Source: Schoenobius gigantellus (lineage: Eukaryota > Arthropoda > Insecta > Lepidoptera > Crambidae). Taken from it: DNA of 64,000 nucleotides. Below the pieces are notes generated by a model. That model ran no database searches and was not told where the DNA came from. It was given only the letters and a program-made list of their open reading frames with translations. Below, piece by piece: positions 47,339 through 58,815 of this stretch. Position numbers and translations under genes: made by a program. The first letter of the stretch is position 1. Each line of letters opens with the position of its first letter. The stretch covers positions 41,889,942 to 41,953,941 of the forward strand of contig OZ012545.1 of NCBI GenBank assembly GCA_963935595.1, in the 5' to 3' direction.

Positions 47339-48718
47339 ACTGGAAAGGATACGATCTACTCGGAATGCGCTTTCATTTGATACCCATATAACGTGGGTGG
47401 CAAAAGAAAAGCGATCGGCTAATTAGGGGCGGCGGCCATATTGAATTTGAAGTAAAGTCATTGACTGTATCGTATTTTACACTAAAATTCCATTCATTTG
47501 ATACCCATATTCCGTGGGTGACAAAACAAAAGCGATCTGTCATTTCGGAGCGGTGGCAACACTGAATCATCATGTGGACGCGTGTGTGCCGCGAGGTGCA
47601 CGCACCTCGCGGTGGTGTGGTCCTCACATCGCTTTTGTAATAAAAAAAGTTTTCAGTTGCGATTTGGTGCAAAAATGTATCTTTTTTGAGGTTGATTTAA
47701 AATTTGCCAAAGAAAGGTGTTCGATTAACCAAAAAGCTCAAAAGGTTATGTTCTACTCTATAAATATTTTTATTTGGAAGCCATGTCCATGTCGCGTGTG
47801 TGCCGCGGGGAGCAAGCACCCCGCGGTGGAGTGGTCCACTTAATGTGTTTCTAAGCAAAAGGTTGCGAGTCAAGGCAAAAAAATTTTCGTTTTTTGAAGT
47901 TACATAAAATTTGCCTAAAAATGTGTTCGATTATTCAAAAACTGGAAAGGTTACCTTCTACTCTGAAAATCCTTACATTTGATACCCATATTGCATAGGT
48001 GGCAAAAGAAAATCCATTTGACATTTTGGAGCGGCGGCCATATTGAATTTGGAGAAACGTCACTCACTGTATCGTGTTTTACTCTTAAACCCCTTTCATT
48101 TGATACCCATATTACATAGGTGGAGAAGGAAAATCGGTCTGTCATTTCGGAGCGGCGGCCATATTGAATTTGGAGAAACGTCACTTACTGAATCGTATTC
48201 TACACTTAAAACCCTTACATTTGATACCCATATTGCATAGGCGGTAAAAGGAAAGCGGTCGGCCATTTTGAAGCGGCGGCCATATTGAGTTTGAAACAAT
48301 GTCACTCATTTTATCGTGTTCTACTATTAAAGCCCTTTCATTTGATACCCATATTACATAGGTAGCAAAAGAAATGCCATCCGCAATTTCGGAGCGGCGG
48401 CCATTTTGATTTTGGAGCAATGTCACTCACTTTGTCGTCTTCTACTCCCAAATCCCTTTCATTTGATACCCATATTGCATAGGTGGCAAAAGAAATGCAA
48501 TCCGCTATTTTGGAAGCGGCGGCCATATTGGATTTAGACAAAAATCATTTACTCGGTTTTGTTTCACTCTTAATGCCCTTTCATTTGATACCCATATCGC
48601 TATGGTTGCAAAAGAAATGTGATCCGACATTTTTTTAATGGCGGCCATTTTGAATTCATAGAGGTGACGTTACTTGTATTGTGTAGTACTCGCATAACCC
48701 TTTCATTTGATACCCATA
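44691..48718 (+). repeat. 121-bp satellite, blocks in units 0 and 1
   Basis: The repeat core is CATTTGATACCCATATTRCA, then TAGGTGG, an A/G-rich part, GCGGCGGCCATATTGA, GTCACTCACTGTATCGTGTT and CTAC. Period is 121 bp. Interrupted at 47339-47960 by hairpin modules. Because 121 is not a multiple of three, open frames of 65, 69 and 81 codons recur on both strands in rotating frame; they are artefacts, not genes. Confidence 0.95.
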
Positions 48719-50138
48719 TCACCACTCCGCGGCTGAAAACCGCACCGAAATAGCAAAAAGCGCAAATTTTTTAAAAAAGGCCGCCAGAGCCGCCGCCATC
48801 TTGAAAAGTTGAAATGACAATTTTTTTAAAAATACTTGACTATATTTCCTATCGATTGGTATCACCAGCTGGCCCCTAACCCTAACCAAACTCCGTCAAA
48901 AAATCGTCAAATTTGGGTCGTCGCTGATAACAAAAACCGCCCCAGCTGCCAGTGTTGCCATATCACCGGTCCAAAATGTGGGTAGAAATGATCAGCGACG
49001 TCTGTTTCACCCCGCCATATCAAAAAAGTTGAAAAAAGACGAAATTTACGTTTTCCCCCGAAACGGGGAAATTACCCCAAAATCGGGGAAAATTACCCCA
49101 CGGTTTGATTTCCCTTAGCCAGCCCTACAAAAGGCTACCCGGTGTTGTCAGTCGAAAAACGCCGGCAACCGCGTCAAAATCGGGATTTTATTTTTTCGAA
49201 ATTGCAACACTTTACAAAATGGCCGCCAGCGGAGCCGCCATGTTGAAATGTCAAAGTTTCGGATTTTTCCCGGTAACTGCATCGTATACGGAGCAGGATG
49301 ACATTTACCCCACGTTGCCAGCACGTCTGGAACGGGGAGATCAATTCGGGTCAAATCGGGTCGACGAAAAAATTCAAACTCCCTTGGCGGCCAGTGTTGC
49401 CAGTTGCGGAAAATAAAAATACCAGAAAGTCATAGATGCCCCGACCCTCTATAGGCGCATGGGGTTGAAAATTGCGAAAAGTCGCTATTTCGATTTTCGA
49501 CTATTTGGCCCTCCAGAGGAAAAACTACCAAAAATGGTAGAAAATTTTTTCAACCTGGCAACACTTTGCGCCGAGTTATAACCCCGCCCAGAACATTCGA
49601 CCCCGCTCCGAGGCCGCCATCTTGGCGAAAATTCGGTTCAAAAATGTCGAAAATTTCAGCGTTCCAAGATGGCCGCCGGCGCCGCCGCCATTTTGTTTTT
49701 CGCCAACCGGCTACCATAATCGGAAACTCGAGGACGCGTTCGACCGGAGCCATCAAAAAAATCAGGCGAAATCCCGAAAATCACGCGCGTGTTCGGTCGC
49801 AAACACGGGGCGAAACGGGTTTTTCGATCCAAGATGGCGGCGCGGCCATTTTGTTTTTTGACATTTCGACAGTCACACCCCATCCCCGGGGGCGAAACGA
49901 TCACGCGTACCAAAAACCAGCGCGATCGGAGTCGTTTTGGAAATTTTGACATTTCGCGCCGGCGGCCATCTTGGATTTTTCAAATTTCGAATATCGCTTT
50001 CTACTCGACCGAATCGATCGTGCATCTCGCTCTAACACCCCAAAACCCAAAAGTAACTGCAAATGTCCCAAAAATACCCCTGATCAGTGAGTCAGTCAGT
50101 CAGTCAGTCAGTGGTAATCGAGCTTTATATATTATAGA
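47339..50138 (-). mobile_element. Satellite-bearing Helitron unit 1 (3' tip missing)
   Basis: Minus-strand element whose 5' terminus TCTATAATATATAAAGCTCG ends at plus position 50138. Going left it contains the 1.42-kb spacer, about six 121-bp repeats, and two hairpin modules at 47571-47960. The terminal CTAG module is lost. Its TC end is directly abutted by CTAG of unit 2. Confidence 0.8.
48719..50138 (-). repeat. GC-rich spacer of unit 1 with YY1/Pho-like motif clusters
   Basis: 1.42-kb sequence shared with 53990-55409 and 57054-58472. Contains GCCGCCATCTTG at 48792 and about 49612, ATGGCCGCCAGCGGAGCCGC near 49217, AAGATGGCCGCCGGCGCCGC near 49667, AAGATGGCGGCGCGGCCATT near 49831, and a GTCAGTCAGTCAGT tract next to the Helitron 5' end. 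Overlapping open frames up to 127 codons on both strands show no domain and reflect GC bias. Confidence 0.85.
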
Positions 50139-50937
50139 CTAGATGTCGCGTGTGTGCCGCGGGGTGCGAGCACCCCGCGGAGGTGGATCGCCCACTTTAG
50201 CTTTTGTTATCAAAAGGTAATCGGTTGCGAGTCGGTGCAAAAATGTGTCTTTTTTTGGTGAAGTTTAAAAATTTGCCTAAAAAAGGTGTTCGAATATTCA
50301 AGAAACTGGAAAGGATACGATCTACTCGGAATGCTCTTTCATTTGATACCCATATAACGTGGGTGGCAAAAGAAAAGCGATCGGCCAATTAGGGGCGGCG
50401 GCCATATTGAATTTGGAGTAATGTCATTGACTGTGTCGTTTTTTACACTCAAATTCCATTTTTTTGATATCTATATTGCGTGGGTGGCAAAAGAAAATCG
50501 ATCTGTCATTTCGGAGCGGTGGCAACACTGAATCATCATGTGGACGCGTGTGTGCCGCGAGGTGCAAGCACCTCGCGGTGGTGTAGTCCTCACATCGCTT
50601 TTGTAATAAAAAAAAAAGTTTTCAGTTGCGATTCGGTGCAAAAATGTATCTTTTTTCAGGTCAAATTAAAATTTGCCTAAAAAAGGTGTTCGATTGATCA
50701 AAAAACTGGAAAGGTTATGTTGTACTTTATACGCTATTTTATTTCTAAGCGATGTCGATGTCGCGTGTGTGCCGCGGGGAGCAAGCACCCCGCGGTGGAG
50801 TGGTCCACTTAATGTTTTTCTAAGCAAAAGGTTTTCAGTTTCGAGTCGGTGCAAAAAAAAAAATTCGTTTTTTTAAGATACATAAAAAATGGTGTTCGGT
50901 TATTAAAAAAAACTGAAAAAGTTACGTTCTACTCTAA
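50139..50937 (-). repeat. Three tandem Helitron 3'-end modules in unit 2
   Basis: Hairpins at 50157-50180 (with CTAG), 50555-50578 and 50772-50795 (one A:A mismatch) are each preceded on the plus strand by GTCGCGTGTGTGCC or ACGCGTGTGTGCC and followed by similar TCGGTGCAAAAATG.., TTGCCTAAAAAAGGTGTTCG and AACTGGAAAGG blocks. Only the outermost has CTAG. Unit 3 (55410-56179) has the same set; unit 1 retains two (47571-47960). Confidence 0.85.
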
Positions 50938-53900
50938 AAATCCTTACATTTGATACCCATATTACATAGGTGGAGAAGGAAAATCGGTCTGTCATTTCGT
51001 AGCGGTGGCCATATTGAATTTGGAGAAACGTCACCTACTGAATCGTATTCTACACTTAAAATCCTTACATTTGATACCCATATTACATAGGTGGACAAGG
51101 AAAAGCGATTTGACATTTCGGAGCGGCGGCCATATTGAGTTTGAAGCAATGTGACTCACTGTATCGTGTTCTACTAATAAAACCCTTTCATTTGATACCC
51201 ATATTGCATAGGTGGCAAAAGAAAATCGATTTGACATTTTGGAGCGGCGGCCATATTAAATTTGGTGTAACGTCACTTACTGTATCGTATTCTACACTTA
51301 AAATCCTTACATTTGATACCCATATTGCATAGGTTGGGAAGGAAAAGCGATTTGACATTTCGGAGCGGCGGCCATATTGAGTTTGAAGCAATGTCACTCA
51401 CTGTTTCGTGTTCTACAATTAAAATCCTTACATTTGATACACATATTACATAGGTGGAGAAGGAAAAGCGATTTGACATTTCGGAGCGGCGGCCATATTG
51501 AGTTGGAAACAATGTCACTCACTGTATCGTGTTCTATTAATAAAATCCTTACATTTGATACCCATATTAAATAGGTGGAGAAGGAAAATCGGTCTGTCAT
51601 TTCGGAGCGGCGGCCATATTGAATTTGGAGAAACGTCACTTACTGAATCGTATTCTACACTTAAAATCCTTACATTTGATACCCATATTGCATAGGTTGG
51701 GAAGGAAAAGCGATTTGACATTTCGGAGCGGCGGCCATATTGAGTTTGAAGCAATGTCACTCACTGTTTCGTGTTCTACAATTAAAATCCTTACATTTGA
51801 TACACATATTACATAGGTGGAGAAGGAAAAGCGATTTGACATTTCGGAGCGGCGGCCATATTGAGTTGGAAACAATGTCACTCACTGTATCGTGTTCTAT
51901 TAATAAAATCCTTACATTTGATACCCATATTAAATAGGTGGAGAAGGAAAATCGGTCTGTCATTTCGGAGCGGCGGCCATATTGAATTTGGAGAAACGTC
52001 ACTTACTGAATCGTATTCTACACTTAAAATCCTTACATTTGATACCCATATTACATAGGTGGAGAAGGAAAAGCGATTTGACATTTCGGAGCGGCGGCCA
52101 TATTGAGTTTGAAGCAACGTCACTCACTGTATCGTGTTCTACTCATAAAACCATTACATTTGATACCCATATTACATAGGTGGAGAAGGAAAAGCGATTT
52201 GACATTTCGGAGCGGCGGCCATATTGAGGTTGAAGCAATATCACTCACTGTATCGTGTTCTACTAATAAAATCCTTACATTTGATACCCATATTACATAG
52301 GTGGAGAAGGAAAAGCGATTTGACATTTCGGAGCGGCGGCCATATTGAATTTGGAGAAACGTCACTTACTGAATCGTATTCTACACTTAAAATCCTTACA
52401 TTTGATACCCATATTGCATAGGCGGTAAAAGGAAAGCGGTCGGCCATTTTGAAGCGGCGGCCATATTGAGTTTGAAACAATGTCACTCATTTTATCGTGT
52501 TCTACTATCAAAGCCTTTTCATTTGATACCCATATTGCATAGGTGGAGAAGGAAAAGCGATTTGACATTTCGGAGCAGCGGCCATATTGAGTTTGAAGCA
52601 ATATTACTCACTGTATCGTGTTCAACTAATAAAACCCTTACAGTTGATACCCATATTGCATAGGTGGCAAAAGAAATGCAATCCGCTATTTTGGAAGCGG
52701 CGGCCATATTGCATTTGGAGAAACGTCACATACTGAATCGTATTCTACACTTAAAATCCTTACATTTGATACCCATATTACATAGGTGGAGAAGGAAAAG
52801 CGATTTGACATTTTGGAGCGGCGGCCATATTGAGTTTGAAGCAATATCACTCACTGTATCGTATTCTACTAATAAAATCCTTACATTTGATACCCATATT
52901 CCATAGGCAGTAAAAGGAAAGCGGTCGGCCATTTTGAAGCGGCGGCCATATTGAGTTTGAAACAATGTCACTCACTGTATCGTATTCTACTCATAAAATC
53001 CTTACATTTGATACCCATATTACATAGGTGGCAAAACAAAAGCGATCCGCCATTTTGGAGCGGCGGCCATATTGAATTTGGAGAAACGTCACTTACTGAA
53101 TCGTATTGTACACTTAAAATCCTTACATTTGATACCCATATTACATAGGTGGAGAAGGAAAAGCGATTTGACATTTCGGAGCGGCGGCCATATTGAATTT
53201 GGAGAAACGTCACTTACTGAATCGTATTCTACACTTAAAATCCTTACATTTGATACCCATATTACATAGGTGGAGAAGGAAAAGCGATTTGACATTTCGG
53301 AGCGGCGGCCATATTGAATTTGGAGAAACGTCACTTACTGAATCGTATTCTACACTTAAAATCCTTACATTTGATACCCATATTACATAGGTGGAGAAGG
53401 AAAAGCGATTTGACATTTCGGAGCGGCGGCCATATTGAGTTTGAAGCAATATCACTCACTGTATCGTGTTCTACTAATAAAACCCTTTCATTTGATACCC
53501 ATATTGCATAGGCGGTAAAAGGAAAGCGGTCGGCCATTTTGAAGCGGCGGCCATATTGAGTTTGAAACAATATCACTCATTTTATCGTGTTCTACTATTA
53601 AAGGCCTTTCATTTGATACCCATATTGCATAGGTGGCAAAAGAAAAGCCATCCGCAATTTCAGAGCGGCGGCCATTTTGATTTTGGAGCAATGTCACTCA
53701 CTTTGTCGTCTTCTACTCCCAAATCCCTTTCATTTGATACCCATATTGCATAGGTGGCAAAAGAAATGCAATCCGCTATTTTGGAAGCGGCGGCCATATT
53801 GGATTTAGACAAAAATCATTTACTTGGTTTTGTTTCACTCTTAAAACCCTTTCATTTGATACCCATATTGCTATGGTCGCAAAAGAAATATGAACCAGCC

Positions 53901-53989
53901 TTTTTTTAATGGCGGCCATTTTTAATCTATATCGGTGACACTACGTGCATCGTGTAGTACTCGCAAAACCCTTTCATTTAATACCCATA
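50938..53989 (+). repeat. 121-bp satellite block in unit 2
   Basis: About 25 head-to-tail copies, the longest uninterrupted block. A three-unit (363-bp) segment starting near 51377 is repeated almost exactly at 51740. The last units are diverged in all blocks in the same way (ATGGCGGCCATTTT, GTGTAGTACTCGC), showing that whole blocks were copied together. Confidence 0.95.
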
Positions 53990-55409
53990 TCACCATGCCG
54001 CGGCTGAAAACCGCACCGGAATAGCAAAAAGCGCAACTTTTTAAAAAAAGGCCGCCAGCGCCGCCGCCATCTTGAAAAATTTAAATGTCAAATTTTTTAA
54101 AAATACTTGACTATATTTCCTATCGATTGGTATCACCAGCTGGCCGCCAGCCCTCACCTAACCCCGTCAAAAAATCGTCAAATTTGGGTCGTCGCTGACA
54201 ACAAAAACCGCCCCAGCTGCCAGTGTTGCCATATCACCGGCCCTAAATGGTGGTAGAAATGATCAGCGACGTCTGTTCCACCCAGCTATATGAAAAAAAA
54301 TCGAAAAAGTCGAAATTTACGTTCTCCCTCAAAACGGGGAAATTACCCCAAAATCGGGGTAAATTACCCCACGGTTTGATTCCCCTTAGCCAGCCCTACA
54401 AAAGGCCACCCGGTGTTGTCAGTCGAAAAACGCCGGCAACCGCGTCATAATCGCGATTTTATTTTTTCGCCATTGCAACACTTTACAAAATGGCCGCCAG
54501 CGGAGCCGCCATGTTGAAATGTCAAAGTTTCGGATTTTTCCCGGTAACTACATCATACACGGAGCAGGATGACGTTTACCCCACGTTGCCAGCACGTCTG
54601 GAACGGGGAGATCAATTCGGGTCAATTCAGGTCTACGAAAAAGTTTAAACCTCCTTGGCGGCCAGTGTTGCCAGTTGCGGAAAATAAAAATACCAGAAAG
54701 TCATAGAGGCCCCGACGCTCTATATGAGCATGGGATTGAAAATTGCGAAAAGTCGTTATTTCGATTTTCGACTTTTCGGGCCCCCAGAGGAAAAACTACC
54801 AAAAATGGTAGAAAATTTTACTCACCTGGCAACACTCCGAGCCGAGCTCTAACCCCGCCCAGAACATTTGACCCCACTCCGAGGCCGCCATCTTGGCGAA
54901 AATGCGGTTCAAAAATGTCAAAAATTTGAGCGTTCCAAGATGGCCGCCGGCGCCGCCGCCATTTTGTTTTTCGCCAATCGGCTACCATATTCGGGAACTC
55001 GAGGACGCATTTAAGAGAAATCATCAAAAAAATCAGCCGAAATCCCGAAAATCACGCGCGTGTTCGGTCGCAAACACGGGGCGAAACGGGTTTTTCGATC
55101 CAAGATGGCGGCGCGGCCATTTTGTTTTTTTACATTTCGACAAAAGCACCCGATCCCCGGGGGCGAAACGATCACGCGTACCAAAACCCAGCGCGATCGG
55201 AGTCGTTTTGGGAATTTTGACATTTCGCGGCGGCGGCCATCTTGGATTTTTCAAATTTCGAATATCGCTTTCTACTCGACCGAATCGATCGTGCATCTCG
55301 CTCTAACATCCCAAAACCCAAAAGTAACTGCAAATGTCCCAAAAATACCCCTGATCAGTGAGTCAGTCAGTCAGTCAGTCAGTGGTAATCCAGCTTTATA
55401 TAGTATAGA
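53990..55409 (-). repeat. GC-rich spacer of unit 2
   Basis: Same order of motif clusters as the spacer of unit 1, with scattered substitutions. Frames of 117-137 codons are only partly conserved between copies. Confidence 0.85.
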
Positions 55410-56179
55410 CTAGATGTCGCGTGTGTGCCGCGGGGTGCGAGCACCCCGCGGAGGTGTTGTTCCACTTTTAGCTTTTGTAATCAAAAGGTTATCGGTTGCG
55501 AGTAGGTGCAAAAATGTATTTTTTTTTGTCGAAGTTTTAAAAATTTGCCTAAAAAAGGTGTTCGATTATTTAAAAAACTGGAAAGGATACGATCTACTCG
55601 GAATGCGCTTTCATTTGATACCCATATAACGTGGGTGGCAAAAGAAAAGCGATCGGCTAATTAGGGGCAGCGGCCATATTGAATTTGAAGTAATGTCATT
55701 GACTGTATCGTATTTTACACTAAAATTCCATTCATTTGATACCCATATTCCGTGGGTGACAAAACAAAAGCGATCTGTCATTTCGGAGCGGTGGCAACAC
55801 TGAATCATCATGTGGACGCGTGTGTGCCGCGAGGTGCCAGCACCTCGCGGTGGTGTAGTCCTCACATCGCTTTTGTAATAAAAAAAAAAGTTTTCAGTTG
55901 CGATTTGGTGCAAAAATGTATCTTTTTTCAGGTCAAATTAAAATTTGCCTAAAAAAGGTGTTCGATTGATCAAAAAACTGGAAAGGTTATGTTGTACTTT
56001 ATACGTTCTTTTATTTCGAAGCCATGTGGAAGTCGCGTGTGTGCCGCGGGGAGCAAGCACCCCGCGGTGGAGTGGTCCACTTAATGTTTTTCTAAGCAAA
56101 AGGTTTTCGTTTTTTGAAGTTACATAAAAAATGATGTTCGATTATTCAAAAAACTGGAAAGGTTACCTTCTACTCTGAA

Positions 56180-57053
56180 AATCCTTACATTTGATACCCA
56201 TATTGCATAGGTGGCAAAAGAAAATCCATTTGACATTTTGGAGCGGCGGCCATATTGAATTTGGAGAAACGTCACTCACTGTATCGTATTTTACACTTAA
56301 AATCCTTTCATTTGATACCCATATTACATAGGTGGAGAAGGAAAAGCGATTTGACATTTCGGAGCGGCGGCCATATTGAGTTTGAAGCAATATCACTCAC
56401 TGTATCGTGTTCTACTAATAAAATCCTTACATTTGATACCCATATTGCATAGGCGGTAAAAGGAAAATCGGTCTGTCATTTCGGAGCGGCGGCCATATTG
56501 AATTTGGAGAAACGTCACTTACTGAATCGTTTTCTACACTTAAAATCCTTACATTTGATACCCATATTGCATAGGTGGCAAATGAAAAGCGATCCGCCAT
56601 TTTGGAGCGGCGGCCATATTGAATTTGAAACAATGTCACTCACTGTATCGTGTTCTACTATTAAAGCCCTTTCATTTGATACCCATATTGCATAGGTGGC
56701 AAAAGAAAAGCGATCCGCAATTTCGGAGCGGCGGCCATTTTGATTTTGGAGCAATGTCACTCACTTTATCGTGTTTTATTCCCAAATGCCTTTCATTTGA
56801 TACCCATATTGCATGGGTGGCAAAAGAAATGCAATCCGCCATTTTGGAAGCGGCGGCCATATTGGATTTAGACAAAAATCATTTACTCGGTTTTGTTTCA
56901 CTCTTAAAGCCCTTTCATTTGATACCCATATTGCTATGGTCGCAAAAGAAATATGAACCAGCCTTTTTTTAATGGCGGCCATTTTGAATTCATATAGATG
57001 ACGTTACTTGCATCGTGTAGTACTCGCAAAACCCTTTCATTTGATACCCATAT
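56180..57053 (+). repeat. 121-bp satellite block in unit 3
   Basis: About seven copies, with the same first and last variant units as the block in unit 2, so it looks like an internally contracted version. Confidence 0.9.
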
Positions 57054-58472
57054 CACCATACCGCGGCTGAAAACCGCACCGGAATAGCAAAAAGCGCAAC
57101 TTTTTAAAAAAAGGCCGCCAGTGCCGCCGCCATCTTGAAAAGTTGACATGTCAAATTTTTTGATAACACACGACTATATTTCCTATCGATTGGTATCACC
57201 AGCTGGCCGCCAGCCCTCACCTAACCCCGTCAAAAAAAAGTCAAAGTTGGGTCGTCGCTGACAATAAAAACCGCCCCAGCTGCCAGTGTTGCCATATCAC
57301 CGGTCCCAAATGTGGGTAGAAATGATCAGCGACGCCTGTTCCACCCCGCCATATGAAAAAAGTTGAAAAAAGACGAAATTTACGTTTTCCCCCAAAACGG
57401 GGAAATTACCCCAAAATCGGAGAAAATTACCCCACGGTTGGATTTCCCTTGGCGAGCACTACGAAAGGCCACCCGGTGTTGTCAGTCGAAAAACTCCGGC
57501 AACCGCGTCAAAATCGCGAATTCATGTTTTCGATATAGCAACCCTTAACAAAATGGCCGCCAGCGGAGCCGCCATATTGAAATGTCAAAGTTTCGGATTT
57601 TTCCCGGTAACTACATCATATACGGAGCAGGGTGACGTTTACCCCAAGTTGCCAGCTCATCTGGAACGGGGAGATCAATTCGGGTCAAATCGGGTCTACG
57701 AAAAAATTCAAACCTCCTTGGCGGCCAGTGTTGCCATTTGCGGAAAATAAAAATACCAGAAGGTCATAGAGGCCGCGACGCTCTATAGGCTCATGGGGTT
57801 GAAAATTGCGAAAAGTCGCTATTTCGATTTTCGAGTATTTGGCCCTCCAGAGGAAAAACTACCAAAAACGGTAGAAAATTTTTCGCTTCTGGCAACACTT
57901 TGCGCCGAGCTCTAACCCCGCCCAGAACATTTGACCCCACTCCGAGGCCGCCATCTTGGCGAAAATGCGGTTCAAAAAAGTCAAAAATTTCAGCGTTCCA
58001 AGATGGCCGCCGGCGCCGCCGCCATTTTGTTTTTTGCCCAACCGCGGGCATCACAGTAAACTCCAGGACGCACCCGAGCGGAACCATCAAAAAAATCAGC
58101 CGAAATCCCGAAAATCACGCGCGTGTTCGGTCGCAAACACGGGGCGAAACGGGTTTTTCGATCCAAGATGGCGGCGCGGCCATTTTGTTTTTTCACATTT
58201 CGACAGAAGCACCCGATCCCCGGGGGCGAAACGATCACGCGTCCCAAAAACCAGCGCGATCGGAGTCGTTTTGGGAATTTTGACATTTCGCGGCGGCGGC
58301 CATCTTGGATTTTTCAAATTTCGAATATCGCTTTCTACTCGACTGAATCGATCGTGCATCTCGCTCTAACATCCCAAAACCCAAAAGTAACTGCAAATGT
58401 CCCAAAAATACCCCTGATCAGTGAGTCAGTGAGTGAGTGAGTCAGTGGTAATCCAGCTTTATATAGTATAGA
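57054..58472 (-). repeat. GC-rich spacer of unit 3
   Basis: Same structure as the other two. The tetranucleotide tract is GTCAGTGAGTGAGTGAGTCA here, so this part mutates by slippage. Confidence 0.85.
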
Positions 58473-58788
58473 TATCTGGACAGCTGCTATTTAATCTATT
58501 TGTTGGTGTGGGTGGAGACGGTGATGTGTCTTCATAATCAATAAGTTCCTCGTCTGATAAAGACTGGAATGAATTACTTGTCGAAACATTTATATTACAT
58601 TTAAAATTTTCAGTGATAGACCAGCATTGATCACATTTCCAACTTTCCTTGTTTTCTTTAGTCATTAAAAAGAATCTTTTTATTGAAACATTTGTGCATT
58701 GTAAATGATGATTAAACTTACAAGATATGCATTTTAAATAATGTTTTTCCAATATAGTAAGGTTGCAATTTTTACATGGTGTCTCCAT
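58462..58788 (-). pseudogene. PHD-finger-like ORF, truncated by Helitron insertion
   Basis: From the Met at 58788 the frame reads METPCKNCN, then C-x2-C, H-x2-C and WKCDQC, a Cys/His spacing like a PHD or related zinc finger, followed by a Ser/Glu/Pro-rich tail. In Lepidoptera such an N-terminal finger is common in ORF1 proteins of non-LTR retrotransposons, which fits the surroundings, but a host protein cannot be excluded. The frame runs into the 5' end of Helitron unit 3: the final codons and stop come from TCTATACTATATAA. The rest of the gene is not on the far side of the complex within this window. An in-frame Met also lies at 58815. Confidence 0.6.
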
Positions 58789-58815
58789 CTTACGGATATG
58801 TGCGAAAATAATCAA

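Larger units (their letters stand above)
50139..55409 (-). mobile_element. Satellite-bearing Helitron unit 2, complete, 5271 bp
   Basis: The 3' end on the minus strand is CTAG (plus 50142-50139), preceded by a perfect 11-bp hairpin CCGCGGGGTGC-GA-GCACCCCGCGG (50157-50180) 14 nt away, the canonical Helitron terminus. The 5' end is TCTATACTATATAAAGCTGG ending at plus 55409. Inside are three hairpin modules, about 24 repeats of 121 bp, and the spacer. No RepHel frame, so non-autonomous. Both ends abut other units with no host base. Confidence 0.85.
55410..58472 (-). mobile_element. Satellite-bearing Helitron unit 3, complete, 3063 bp
   Basis: CTAG at 55413-55410 with hairpin at 55428-55451. The 5' terminus TCTATACTATATAAAGCTGG ends at 58472 and is followed by T (A on the minus strand), the expected host junction. 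It has only about seven 121-bp repeats, so unit length varies through repeat number. It interrupts the PHD-like ORF at 58473. Confidence 0.85.

Noticed and set aside
45203..48541. Many similar 65-, 69-, 81- and 103-140-codon open frames on both strands, looking like a gene family
   Set aside because: They repeat with a 121-bp period that is not a multiple of three, occur on both strands at once, overlap heavily and have no domain. They are by-products of the satellite.
49105..50142. Long overlapping frames in the GC-rich spacer (up to 137 codons in the copies)
   Set aside because: Frames occur in nearly all six readings, are not consistently conserved among the three spacer copies, and follow from GC-rich, stop-poor sequence.
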